Assembly: GCA_902800345.1 (NCBI GenBank) | Contig: CADCDO010000028.1 | Location: 1 to 33,836, forward strand | Origin: Fibrobacter succinogenes | GTDB lineage: Bacteria; Fibrobacterota; Fibrobacteria; Fibrobacterales; Fibrobacteraceae | Direction of reading: 5' to 3' | Length of the DNA stretch: 33,836 nucleotides | Shown: positions 1 through 8,430 of the stretch, one piece after another | How the letters are laid out: each line of letters begins with the position of its first letter | Numbering within the stretch: the first letter of the stretch is position 1 | The notes under the pieces: model-generated | Seen by the model: only the letters and a program-made list of their open reading frames with translations | What the model was told of the DNA's origin: nothing | The model's database searches: none | Made by a program: the position numbers and the translations under genes

Positions 1-498
1 ACGGCACGGGGCCGCACTTCCGTTCACGGTCACGACCAGCGGGAGCGGTGCTTCCACCGTTTCCACGCCACCGTCGATGTGGCGGCGGATCACGACCTTC
101 TTGGCCTTTTCGTCGAGGGAGAGAATTTCTTCGGCGTAGGTCACCTGGGTAAGGCCGAGCTTTTCTGCAATCTGCGGACCGACCTGTGCGGTATCGCCGT
201 CGATAGCCTGGCGGCCACCGAGAATAATGTCATAGTCGCCGACCTTCTTGACGGCCTGGGCGAGCGTGTAGCTCGTGGCGAGCGTGTCGGCGCCGCCGAG
301 GGAACGGTCCGTAATCACGTAACCGCAGTCGGCACCGCGGTACAGAGCTTCGCGGACGACTTCGGCAGACTTCGGGAGACCCATCGTCAGCACGGAAATG
401 GTGGAACCCGGGAACTGGTCCTTCAAACGAAGGGCTTGCTCCAGGGCGTTCAGGTCTTCGGGGTTGAAGACCGCGGGCAATGCGGCACGATTGATGTG
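1..498 (-). CDS. etfB: Electron transfer flavoprotein beta subunit (5'-truncated, also runs off the left edge)
   Basis: The minus-strand frame is open from 498 to the window edge and reads as EtfB. It has the segment NPEDLNALEQALRLKD, then a TMG motif, then the conserved nucleotide-binding stretch GGRQAIDGDTAQVGPQIAEK and a C-terminal PLPLVVTVNGSAAP. EtfB pairs with EtfA to bind FAD and AMP and passes electrons from dehydrogenases to the quinone pool or to bifurcating partners. The N-terminus is odd. Family members begin with about 35 further residues carrying an IVxxKQVPD-type motif. Here the frame meets a TAG stop at 499-501, just before the conserved core, and the upstream sequence does not encode that motif in any frame I could read. 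The first in-frame Met is about 35 codons inside the core. The gene is either broken at about 498 or joined there by an assembly error. Family call is firm; intactness is doubtful. Confidence 0.85.
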
Positions 499-782
499 CT
501 ACTCTGCAAAATTTTACGAGCTACAAGATAGATTTATTAGACCCGCCGGATTTGTCCTTTCGAACCGACTGACGGGAAATAATCCGTTCTTAAGAAATGC
601 GTAAGTATTTTGTAATGAATAATTTTGATGAGGTGAGGGGGGGAGGGGTGGACTAAAGTCCCAACTGTTCGGCTCAATCATGCCAGTCCGTAAACGGCCT
701 GTCGCGATACTCGCCTTAAGCAGTTGTCCCCCTGATTGCAGCCTTGCACAGCCGTCATCCTGAGCGAATGTGAAGGATCCAG
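499..782. other. Spacer between truncated etfB and the M6 protease gene
   Basis: No gene is seen in these 284 bases. They contain a G-rich tract on the plus strand at about 628-650 (runs of 7 and 4 G) and, at the right end, a short dispersed repeat of the GTCATCCTGAGC...GGATCC type (754-782). I find no convincing promoter or ribosome-binding site pointing into the etfB frame, which fits the view that the etfB 5' end has been lost. Confidence 0.5.
754..782. repeat. Short dispersed GTCAT-type intergenic repeat
   Basis: The unit begins GTCATCCTGAGCGAA and ends AAGGATCCAG, abutting the stop codon of the downstream M6 protease. Related units, all opening with GTCAT or GTCAC, lie at 15483, 23666, 27568, 28103 and 28190. 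All are in spacers, several next to gene ends. Confidence 0.5.
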
Positions 783-2342
783 TTATTTCACAAATTCCAC
801 GTAAATGCCTTTAGGCAGCTTGGGGAGTTCTCCCGATGCGGTTCTTTGTCCAACCGGTTTCCCGAGGACATTGAAAATCTTGTTTTCGGGAATGCCATAT
901 TTTGAGACTTTCCTAAAGTTCGATATGATTGCAGTGCTTTCGCTTTGACTGCTGGAAGTTGGCTTTACGGAACTGCTACTCTTTACGTTGCTGGAACTTG
1001 CGGGATTTGGCACACTTGAAGAACTTGACGCAATCTTTGTTGAACTCGATGACTCTTGTGCAGGGCAGTTCCCGCCGATGCAGAACGTGAGCGATTCTCC
1101 CGGCGTTCCGATGTCCGTGATTTTGAGTCCTGTTTTGGAGCCGTTGTACCAGCGGATGGCGGGGTACTTTTCGTCCGAAAATTCAGGATAAGTTCCGCCC
1201 TTGAAGAATGCTTTTGCATCGCTACCTGGACTTGGCCACTGGTCTTTTACGTTGTCGTTAGACTTGCCTGCGGAATTGGCGTGCACGATTCTTAAAGTGA
1301 GTTTGTCCGCTGCGGAGTTTCCGTCAATGGAAAAATCATAGTGCTGCATCAAGAGTCCGCTGCCGGCGAGAACTTTGTTGCGGCCTGTGTTGCGTACGTA
1401 AGACCATACGAGTCCCTCTTTGTCGGGTCTTGCGGGATTCTTGTAGCGGTAGCAGACTTCATTCGGCTTGGTCGTCTCGAGGCTTACGTCTTCGCTTGTT
1501 ACATCGACAAATGGAATCCAGCCTTGGTCCGCGCGGTAGAAATCGTTGATGGCAACAGGATTCTTGTCGTTTGGTCTGTTGCCCATGGTGCAGTAATCAC
1601 CGTACCAATAAAGGTCCGGCCATCCGAAAATCATGTGACCGCTTTCGTGTACGAAAACGTAAATGGAAAATGTACCGGGCATGTCTGTCATCTGGTGGTG
1701 CGTCAGCCTGACTCCGTCGCGTTTTTCGTTGGACCATCCCGAATGGGGCCACAAGCCTTGTCCCCAGGTTTTTCCGGCGCCTGCATAGACGATGTTGATG
1801 GCTTCGGTCGTTCCGTCCTTGTCGTTGTCGTAACGCGAAAAATCAACCTGCGGATCGAAATACGTGAACACTTCTTTCATGAGCGAATCCGATCCCGTGT
1901 AATCTTTCAGGTTCTCGTACCAAGATTTGGGATGCTTTGCGCGGTACCATCCGAAGACTTCGTTTACAATGTCCAACTGCCCGTTGGAAACGTCGAGGTA
2001 GTAGTCGCGCACGGAACCGTTACAACCGTCTTTGTTGAATCCTTCCTTGTTGAGCCAGTCTTCGACATCGCTAATCGAGACGGGAGCTTTTTGGTCCGAA
2101 AAATCAACGAGAAGCGTGAGGCTGTAGATTTTCCCCTTGGGGGCGGCATAGTGGCTTTTCGTTTGCGTCGCGTCGGTTCTGGATAAAAGAAAACTGGGCT
2201 TGTCCATGCTGGAATTGTTGAATCTGGGCCGTGCCTCTTCGGGCCAGGACTCTACTCTTTTTCCTTGGTACACGATGTCGGCAAAAAGCATCGTGGGGAG
2301 CGCCAACAACAGAAGACTCAGGGAGGAAATATTTTTCTTCAT
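783..2342 (-). CDS. Secreted M6-family zinc metalloprotease with Ser-rich linker
   Basis: This 519-residue protein starts with a signal peptide (about 1-21, ending LFA). The catalytic part carries HESGH at 232-236 followed by the GWPDLY motif, as in M6 (immune inhibitor A-like) metalloproteases, where the two His bind zinc and the Glu is the base. A YDNDKDG segment at about 171-177 looks like a calcium-binding loop. A serine-rich linker follows at about 424-470. It ends in a short beta-rich tail (GKPVG, then LPKGIYV), similar in style to type IX secretion sorting tails. It lies 45 bp downstream of a second M6 protease on the same strand and may be co-transcribed. No strong Shine-Dalgarno precedes the ATG. 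Substrate is unknown; an extracellular or surface role is inferred. Confidence 0.88.
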   Translation of the reverse strand: MKKNISSLSLLLLALPTMLFADIVYQGKRVESWPEEARPRFNNSSMDKPSFLLSRTDATQTKSHYAAPKGKIYSLTLLVDFSDQKAPVSISDVEDWLNKEGFNKDGCNGSVRDYYLDVSNGQLDIVNEVFGWYRAKHPKSWYENLKDYTGSDSLMKEVFTYFDPQVDFSRYDNDKDGTTEAINIVYAGAGKTWGQGLWPHSGWSNEKRDGVRLTHHQMTDMPGTFSIYVFVHESGHMIFGWPDLYWYGDYCTMGNRPNDKNPVAINDFYRADQGWIPFVDVTSEDVSLETTKPNEVCYRYKNPARPDKEGLVWSYVRNTGRNKVLAGSGLLMQHYDFSIDGNSAADKLTLRIVHANSAGKSNDNVKDQWPSPGSDAKAFFKGGTYPEFSDEKYPAIRWYNGSKTGLKITDIGTPGESLTFCIGGNCPAQESSSSTKIASSSSSVPNPASSSNVKSSSSVKPTSSSQSESTAIISNFRKVSKYGIPENKIFNVLGKPVGQRTASGELPKLPKGIYVEFVK

Positions 2343-2387
2343 ATAAAACCTGCAACCGAAACCAAACCTCTTATAAATGCATATTGC

Positions 2388-4412
2388 CTAATTCTTGTTC
2401 CTGATCATTCCCATGAACAGAGCCTTTTTCCCTTGCGTGATGGACAGTATGACGTTCTGTTTTCCGATTTGGTGAGAGAGCGGGAACTGGTAATAGGTCC
2501 CGTCCATTCTTGTTTCGAACAAAAGTTGCCCGTTAGGCGAGAATATCCTGATGTGCTTCGTCCCTTGCACTGGAATCGTTATATGAATCATTCCGTCTTG
2601 CGAAGTGACGGATGTACGGTACGGCGATTTTCCGGCAGCGGCGAAGACCAGCCCCTTGCTTGAACTGGAACGTTTTGCGTTGGAACTTGAAGATGATTGC
2701 GCGATGCTCGATGATCTTGGCGCAATTGAAGACGAAGATGGGCGTTCCGAGCTGGACAACGCTATACTTGAACTTGAAACGGCTGATGAACTCGATGATA
2801 TCGACGGTGACGATTTGACAGTCATATCTACGTCAAATGTGATGTGTTCCTTGTCCGAGGATTCCTTGATATTGGTAAGAGAAATGTTCATGTTGTCGTC
2901 GTTCCAGAAAACGAACTGGTTGAATGACGTTACGTTTTTCGAACCGGGGAACGGGTCTGATGCCGCTGCGCTTGTGCTTGTTTCGGGATACGCTTCCTCG
3001 ATATCGACGTACATGTGGCTCCCGTCATTGTTGACGAGTTGACCTTTCCAAATGGAGTCCTTGTAGTCGATATGCCAAATCAGCATTCCTGAACTGGGTT
3101 GCCCTATGTCCCAATTTTTGTTTGTTCTATATTCGAGCAGGAACATTTCGTCGGGATTCTTGGGATTGGTCACGCTGTAGGCAACGTTGTCTTCAATTTT
3201 TTCCAGTTGCACCGAGCCTTTGACGTTGAGTTCTATGGGACTTGCCATCCAGCCAACAGACATTCTCTCGAATGCGGAATAAAATGGCGGTGCGCAGCCT
3301 TGTACGTTGTCGTCATTGGTAGGGCAGTTATATCCTCCATGCCCTACGATGGACCATGAGTGTGGCGTCTTTCGGGAGTTGGCTCCTTTCAGATCGTATA
3401 GGTCGGGTAAGCCAAGAACGTGGCTGAATTCATGAGTGAATGTCCCGATACCATTTATTATAGTTGTGGATTTGTCTGCTTTGTATGCACGTCCGCCAAT
3501 TTCGTTAGAACAGGCGTAACGCCTGACTGTAGGCCCGCCGCCCATTTTTTTCGTTGTGTAACCGGCATGGGGCCAAATAGTTTCGATGACTCCGGAACTG
3601 CTTGCGCCAACGCCTGCGTAAATCATATAGATAAAGTCAACTTCGCCGTCTTTGTCGTTGTCGTACTGCGAAAAGTCGATGCGGTTCCATCTTAAAATCG
3701 TGTCGAGCGCTTCGTTTAACGCTTCTCTTGCGCCTGGATAATTTCTGTCGCTAGAAGACTTACCTCCGTAATGCGCTTGCGTTTTAGAAATGGTGATGGG
3801 GCCATAGACGTCGAATGTCGGGGTAAACGCCCCCATGGAATTTTTGATAAAATAATCCCTTGCGCTGCCTTGGTGATGGTATTCGTTATAGCCTTCCTTG
3901 TTCAAAAGGTCGTTAAACTGTTTTTGGGGGTCTGCGCTTTTGAATTTGACGTCGGAGAATTGTACAAGAATTACTGCTGCGCGGAGGTCGCCAAAAACGA
4001 GTTTTTTGTTCGGGACGGGCATCCGCTGTATTTTGGGAAGGGTGAATTTCGGTATCCCGTATTCCAAAGTTTCTTCGGCAGGTGCTTCTGCCAAGAGTTT
4101 TTGATAAATTGCATCCGGATCGAGTTTTGCCAAGAACTGAATGTCCGAATCGCTGCGATTTTTTGGGGTGCGTGCGTAGATTCCCGAAGAATTTCCTGTT
4201 TCATCGGCGTAAGCGTAATATCCGAGCGCATCTTTTTGCAGAATATATCCATCTATAGTTTCGAGCACATGAAAACGCTCGTCGCCTACAAGACGAGCTT
4301 CGAATGAACTGCCGTCGGGTTGCTTTAAAATAAAAGGCTCGTTATCGGCCGGTTCTGCCATGCAAAACACTGCACAAATCATTATGAGTAGCGCAATTTG
4401 GAATGCTTTCAC
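2388..4412 (-). CDS. Secreted M6-family zinc metalloprotease, longer paralogue
   Basis: This 674-residue protein begins with a signal peptide (about 1-19, cut after CMA). A propeptide-like region (20-130) with the motif HVLETIDGY follows. The catalytic domain has YDNDKDG at about 250-256 and the zinc motif HEFSH at 327-331, followed by GLPDLYD. A Ser-rich linker (about 533-590) leads to a C-terminal beta-rich tail with FSPNGQLL. The start is GTG at 4412: a GGAGG lies five bases upstream and no in-frame ATG fits better. It is the upstream member of a tandem pair with the shorter M6 protease, and the longer N-terminal region is the main difference. The promoter should lie in the 166 bp shared with the divergent GLUG-repeat gene. 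Confidence 0.88.
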   Translation of the reverse strand: MKAFQIALLIMICAVFCMAEPADNEPFILKQPDGSSFEARLVGDERFHVLETIDGYILQKDALGYYAYADETGNSSGIYARTPKNRSDSDIQFLAKLDPDAIYQKLLAEAPAEETLEYGIPKFTLPKIQRMPVPNKKLVFGDLRAAVILVQFSDVKFKSADPQKQFNDLLNKEGYNEYHHQGSARDYFIKNSMGAFTPTFDVYGPITISKTQAHYGGKSSSDRNYPGAREALNEALDTILRWNRIDFSQYDNDKDGEVDFIYMIYAGVGASSSGVIETIWPHAGYTTKKMGGGPTVRRYACSNEIGGRAYKADKSTTIINGIGTFTHEFSHVLGLPDLYDLKGANSRKTPHSWSIVGHGGYNCPTNDDNVQGCAPPFYSAFERMSVGWMASPIELNVKGSVQLEKIEDNVAYSVTNPKNPDEMFLLEYRTNKNWDIGQPSSGMLIWHIDYKDSIWKGQLVNNDGSHMYVDIEEAYPETSTSAAASDPFPGSKNVTSFNQFVFWNDDNMNISLTNIKESSDKEHITFDVDMTVKSSPSISSSSSAVSSSSIALSSSERPSSSSIAPRSSSIAQSSSSSNAKRSSSSKGLVFAAAGKSPYRTSVTSQDGMIHITIPVQGTKHIRIFSPNGQLLFETRMDGTYYQFPLSHQIGKQNVILSITQGKKALFMGMIRNKN

Positions 4413-4578
4413 ATCCGCCTCCGTTTGTTCCTTTAGTAATCTAATATTTATTTTTCGAAAAAAGGCGAAAATGTGTGGGGAGAAGGCGAACTAAAATATG
4501 CTTTTTTTCGTAATTTATTTATATTAACAAGTAATAAATTTGATAAACAGGTTTCATGGGTTGCCGAAGGAGAGATTT

Positions 4579-6900
4579 ATGCGTAGCATATTGCCTTTAG
4601 TGTGTTTTGTTCCTGTAGCAGCGCTTGCTGTTGGTGGAACATTGGCTGGATCGGGAACCGTAGCGGATCCTTGGCAGGTCGCCGATTACGAAGATCTCAA
4701 GATGGTGGGCTTTGCTCCTTACACGATGAATGGCCATTACCGTTTGGTAGCAGATATTGATGCGGGCAAGTCCAAGCAAGAAAAATTCTCGTACGATACG
4801 ACAGGCACGAACCGTGGATTCAAGCCTATCGGACAGCTTTTCCCAGCGGTAGCCGATTCTGCAGAAGCTAAAGGTCGGTATGGGACGGTCGCTTTTTCGG
4901 GCTCGTTCAATGGCGCTGGACATGTTATCCGTAATTTGGAAATTGTCAGCTTCGTGGAACCTTCGACGGGTATTTTTTCGGTTCTGGATTCATCGGCGCG
5001 CTTGGACAGCCTGACGCTCAAGGACTACTATTTCAAGGGAATCTATTCCGGTGGCGTTGCGGGCGTTAACCGCGGGACTATAAACGAAGTCCACGTCGAT
5101 ACGGATACGCTTGATTTTGTGACTTCGGCGGGTGGCCTTGTCAGCGAAAATTACGGGACGATAACGAACAGCAGTTTTTCGGGAACGTTGAAGGGCGCCT
5201 ATCTGGGCGGTATCGCATACGAGAACTTTGGAACGATTTCCAAGTGTAAAATGGATATCAAGAACGGTGTAGATGGCATGGAACTGACGATGTTCGGGGG
5301 AATCGCTTTCAAGAACCGGGGCGTTGTCTCGGACTGCAAGGCTGTAGGTGGAATCCATGCTTCGGTGAACATTGGCGGTATCGCATCCGAAAATTACGGA
5401 ACTGTGGAACGTTGCTCGTCTTCTGTGGATATTGTCGGTATGAGCGGAGATGATTATGCGGGTTTGCAGGTCAAAAATGTCGCGGCTCTTGGCGGTCTTG
5501 TCGCTATCGATAGCGGAAAGATTTATGATTCCCATGCGAGTGGTAACGTGACGGCTTCGGTCAACAATGCGGGTGGTCTTGTGGGGATTGGCTTTGGACA
5601 AATTTCCAGGTGCACTGCGTCTGGCGTTGTAAAGGTCGTTGCATTTGGTGGAGCCTTCATCGGCACGAATCGCGGGACAATCGACAGTTCGAGCGCGTCG
5701 GGAAAGATTGTTGGATCCGCCTATTTGGGTGGTTTTGCGGGGTATAATTTCGGAACCGTAAGCAACAGCCATGCAACGGGCGATGTTCATTCGACGGCGG
5801 CGAGCGCCGGTGGATTTGTCGCGAAAAACGAAACCGGCGGGAAAATTGTGAACTGCTATGCTACAGGCAACGTGAACGGCTATGTCGATGTGGGTGGCTT
5901 TGCGGGTGAAAATGCTGGCGATATTTCGACGTCTCATGCGGCAGGGCACGTCAAGGGTGGAACGAAAGTCGGTGGATTTGTGGCGAGACAGGATAGCGGA
6001 CGCGTCGAGAAATCCTATGCGACGGGTCACGCCATGGGCGAAATTTACGTGGGCGGTTTTGCGGGCCTTACCAACAATTCCTCTATCGACCAGTGCTATT
6101 CGACCGGTAGCGTACTTGAAGGCTACATATCGGCATCGGGTTTCGTTGGTGCCATGAACGGTTCGACCGTTACGAATTCGTTCTCGCTCGGAGACGTTTA
6201 TTCTGTAGAAGAAGAGTATATGTATGCAGCATCGTTTGTTGGAATCGCAGATGAATCTTCCAGCATCAAGAATTGCTTTTCTACGGGTGCTGTGACGAAC
6301 AAGACTGCCGGACTTGACAAAGTTTGTGCCATGGCACCTCTTGCAAATGTCGAGGGTTATTATTGGGATATTTCCAATTGTACGGTTATCGATACGGCAA
6401 ATTATGCGATATCGCTTACGGATGAGCAGATGACGTCTCCTGCGAATTTTGACAAACTTGATTTTAATGATATGTGGACGTTTAATGCGAATTTCAAGTA
6501 CCCGGTGTTGAACGATGTCGATTTCGATGCTTCGGTCAAGGATTCAATGGGATTTTTCCAATCGGAACCTGAACGTTATGTGCCGGGTCAGGACAATCCC
6601 AAAGGCAAGACGAAAATTGTAACCGCTTCTGTTGCGAAGAAAAACTTGCAAGTACGGATGTCTAGCCGTTTTGTGCAGGGCTCGGTGCAGTTCAAGTTTG
6701 TCATGCCGCGTGCGGGTATGGCCGAAATGCGCCTGTACGATTTCAGGGGCCGCGAAGTCGGGCGCTTGTCAAAACGCCATTACGAAGCCGGATTACGTGA
6801 GGAAAATTTATTGATAAATCGTTTGATGAGTGGACGCTATGTTGCCGTGATGCTACTGGACGGAAAAATTGCCGCAAAATCAACTTTCGCAAAACGTTAG
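4579..6900 (+). CDS. Secreted GLUG-repeat surface protein
   Basis: The protein is 773 residues when started at ATG 4579, which has AAGGAGAG seven bases upstream; an in-frame ATG at 4540 has no such site. A signal peptide (MRSILPLVCFVPVAALA) is followed by a short domain with GSGTVADPWQVADYEDL, typical of the start of GLUG proteins. About 15 repeats of roughly 24-40 residues follow, with the pattern GGxxxxNxGxIxxSxAxG (for example GGFAGYNFGTVSNSHATG). The GLUG motif is known from bacterial surface and adhesin-like proteins and is predicted to form a beta-solenoid. The C-terminal ~80 residues form a sorting-like tail containing YDFRGREVG and LMSGRYVAVMLLDG. There is no Ser-rich linker. A role in adhesion to cells or plant fibre is inference. 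Confidence 0.85.
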   Translation: MRSILPLVCFVPVAALAVGGTLAGSGTVADPWQVADYEDLKMVGFAPYTMNGHYRLVADIDAGKSKQEKFSYDTTGTNRGFKPIGQLFPAVADSAEAKGRYGTVAFSGSFNGAGHVIRNLEIVSFVEPSTGIFSVLDSSARLDSLTLKDYYFKGIYSGGVAGVNRGTINEVHVDTDTLDFVTSAGGLVSENYGTITNSSFSGTLKGAYLGGIAYENFGTISKCKMDIKNGVDGMELTMFGGIAFKNRGVVSDCKAVGGIHASVNIGGIASENYGTVERCSSSVDIVGMSGDDYAGLQVKNVAALGGLVAIDSGKIYDSHASGNVTASVNNAGGLVGIGFGQISRCTASGVVKVVAFGGAFIGTNRGTIDSSSASGKIVGSAYLGGFAGYNFGTVSNSHATGDVHSTAASAGGFVAKNETGGKIVNCYATGNVNGYVDVGGFAGENAGDISTSHAAGHVKGGTKVGGFVARQDSGRVEKSYATGHAMGEIYVGGFAGLTNNSSIDQCYSTGSVLEGYISASGFVGAMNGSTVTNSFSLGDVYSVEEEYMYAASFVGIADESSSIKNCFSTGAVTNKTAGLDKVCAMAPLANVEGYYWDISNCTVIDTANYAISLTDEQMTSPANFDKLDFNDMWTFNANFKYPVLNDVDFDASVKDSMGFFQSEPERYVPGQDNPKGKTKIVTASVAKKNLQVRMSSRFVQGSVQFKFVMPRAGMAEMRLYDFRGREVGRLSKRHYEAGLREENLLINRLMSGRYVAVMLLDGKIAAKSTFAKR

Positions 6901-6931
6901 GGATTGTAATTATTAAATTTCCACTCAATAT

Positions 6932-6953
6932 CGCCGAAGGCGCTTTTATTTTT
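6932..6953 (+). terminator. Likely intrinsic terminator after the GLUG gene
   Basis: CGCC-GAA-GGCG forms a small stem-loop and is followed by a T-rich tail (CTTTTATTTTT). It sits 31 bases after the GLUG stop codon. The stem is short, so confidence is moderate. Confidence 0.5.
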
Positions 6954-7007
6954 AAAAACGTTAACCATAGGAAGTAATTAGAGATTGTTCGATTCTGTTT
7001 AACTATC

Positions 7008-7035
7008 TACTTCTGACTTCCTACTTTCTGCCAAT
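7008..7035 (+). repeat. Period-7 pyrimidine-rich tract in the pyrH leader
   Basis: Three units close to (T/G)ACTTYY follow each other every seven bases from 7008, ending four bases before the pyrH ATG after a degenerate fourth unit. The tract occupies the place where a Shine-Dalgarno sequence would normally be, and no purine-rich site is present. Confidence 0.5.
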
Positions 7036-7039
7036 AACT

Positions 7040-7747
7040 ATGTCCAAATTCAAACGTATTCTCTTGAAACTCAGTGGCGAAGCCCTCGCAGGCGAAAAAG
7101 GCCACGGCATCGACAACGTTATCCTTTCTGACATGGCGTCTGAAATTGCCTCCATCGTCAAGCAGGGCGTGCAAGTCGCGCTCGTGATTGGCGGCGGCAA
7201 TCTCGTCCGTGGAATTTCCGCCTCTGCTGGCGGCATGAACCGCGCTCAGGGCGATGCCATGGGCATGCTCGGTACCGTGATGAATGGCCTTGCCATGCAG
7301 GACGCTCTCGACAAGCAGGGAATCGACTCGGTGGTGATGTCCGCCATCCGCATGGAACCGGTCTGCGAATTCTTCGACCGCCGCAAGGCTCTCAAGCTCT
7401 TGTCCGCCGGCTCCGTGGTGATTTTCTCCGCCGGTACGGGCAATCCGTTCTTCACCACTGACAGCTGCGCCGCCCTTCGCGCCATCGAAAGCGAATGCGA
7501 TGTCATCATGAAGGCGACCAAGGTCGATGGCATCTATACCGCAGACCCGGTCAAGGACCCGACCGCCACCCGCTTCGATGACATCAGCTACAAGGAAGTC
7601 ATTTCCCGCGGCCTCAAGGTCATGGATACGGCAGCCGTCGCGCTTTGCATGGAAAACAACATGCCCATCTTCGTGTTCAAGATGGAAAAGGGCAACCTCA
7701 CCCGCGCGGCCATCGAAGGCGACCTCGGCACGCTCGTCCACTGCTAA
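7040..7747 (+). CDS. pyrH: UMP kinase
   Basis: PyrH phosphorylates UMP to UDP with ATP in the cytoplasm and feeds all pyrimidine nucleotides except dUMP salvage. The 235 residues match the bacterial amino-acid-kinase-fold enzyme in length and order: [11 protein letters not shown] at 6-16, GGGNLVRG at about 51-58, the stretch with [14 protein letters not shown] at about 104-117, [10 protein letters not shown] at 132-141 and the ATP-site segment [13 protein letters not shown] at 158-170. The gene opens the pyrH-frr-uppS-cdsA run; rpsB and tsf, its usual upstream neighbours, are not here. The start codon has no Shine-Dalgarno and is preceded by a heptamer-periodic pyrimidine tract, so initiation may rely on other leader features. 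Confidence 0.97.
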   Translation: MSKFKRILLKLSGEALAGEKGHGIDNVILSDMASEIASIVKQGVQVALVIGGGNLVRGISASAGGMNRAQGDAMGMLGTVMNGLAMQDALDKQGIDSVVMSAIRMEPVCEFFDRRKALKLLSAGSVVIFSAGTGNPFFTTDSCAALRAIESECDVIMKATKVDGIYTADPVKDPTATRFDDISYKEVISRGLKVMDTAAVALCMENNMPIFVFKMEKGNLTRAAIEGDLGTLVHC

Positions 7748-7781
7748 TTCGCTAGACGTTGAATTTCGTCAGAAATTTCTT

Positions 7782-7809
7782 TCGTCTATTGTCTATCGTC
7801 TTTGACCTA
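7782..7809 (+). repeat. Heptamer tract TCGTCTA-type between pyrH and frr
   Basis: Four heptamers with consensus close to TYGTCTA lie in a row, directly upstream of an AT-rich CTATATTTATAA stretch. A TAGACG at 7753-7758 is the inverse of CGTCTA at 7783-7788, and AGAAATTTCT (7771-7780) is a perfect palindrome, so the region can also fold. Confidence 0.45.
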
Positions 7810-7853
7810 ATCTATATTTATAACAGAATAACGGTGCTTTACGCAAGCCCCTG

Positions 7854-7881
7854 AAACCTATAACCTAAAACCTACAACCTG
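7854..7881 (+). repeat. Tandem heptamer array NAACCTA upstream of frr
   Basis: Four consecutive 7-base units fit NAACCTA (last unit ends in G). The array ends three bases before the frr ATG, covering the normal ribosome-binding position. Confidence 0.6.
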
Positions 7882-7884
7882 CTT

Positions 7885-8418
7885 ATGTCTGAATATTCTG
7901 AAAAAATGGACAAGGCCATCGAGGCCACCGAACGTGAATTTTCCAAGATCCGTGCTGGTCAGGCAAGTCCGGCTATCCTCAATGGCGTTCGTATCGACTA
8001 CTACGGCACTCCTACGCCGATTTCCCAGGTCGCAAAGATTTCTGTGCCCGAACCGCGCATGTTGCTTGTGACGCCGTGGGAAAAACAGCTTGTCGATACA
8101 ATTGACAAGGCAATTCTTGCTGCAAACATCGGCCTTACCCCGATGAAGGACGGCAACTGCATCCGCGTGACGCTCCCGATCCTCACGACCGAACGCCGCC
8201 AGGAACTTGCAAAGATTGCCCGTAAGCATGCCGAAGAAGGCCGCGTGGCAATCCGCAACATCCGTCGTGACGCTAACGACGCCATCAAGAAAAATAAGGA
8301 TTTGCCGGAAGACGAAGTCAAAAAACAGCAGGACGAAATCCAGAAGGCAACCGACAAGGCTATCGCTGAAATCGATCGTCTGCTCGCAGAAAAAGAAGCG
8401 GACATCCTCAAGGTGTAG
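7885..8418 (+). CDS. frr: Ribosome recycling factor
   Basis: RRF works with EF-G to split post-termination ribosomes. The 177-residue protein is slightly shorter than the usual ~185 and is collinear with the family: an N-terminal helix with REFSKIRAGQASPAIL, the domain II region VRIDYYGTPTPISQVAKISVPEPR and a long C-terminal helical hairpin containing RRQELAKIARKHAEEGRVAIR and NIRRDANDAIKK. Domain architecture is complete. The ATG is not preceded by a Shine-Dalgarno but by a tandem NAACCTA array, as an analogous heptamer tract precedes pyrH. It lies 137 bp after pyrH and 12 bp before uppS. Confidence 0.97.
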   Translation: MSEYSEKMDKAIEATEREFSKIRAGQASPAILNGVRIDYYGTPTPISQVAKISVPEPRMLLVTPWEKQLVDTIDKAILAANIGLTPMKDGNCIRVTLPILTTERRQELAKIARKHAEEGRVAIRNIRRDANDAIKKNKDLPEDEVKKQQDEIQKATDKAIAEIDRLLAEKEADILKV

Positions 8419-8430
8419 TCCGGGGTTTGC

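Noticed and set aside
679..762. 27-codon plus-strand frame starting at ATG 679 in the first spacer
   Set aside because: It lacks a ribosome-binding site and known similarity, and it ends inside a dispersed repeat.
4990..6030. Long minus-strand open frame opposite the GLUG gene
   Set aside because: It mirrors the repeat-coding strand, has no ribosome-binding site, and its translation is basic and low in recognisable domains. The plus strand clearly codes the GLUG protein.
7008..7881. CRISPR-like array in the pyrH/frr spacers
   Set aside because: The units are seven bases with no spacers of CRISPR size, and no cas genes are present.
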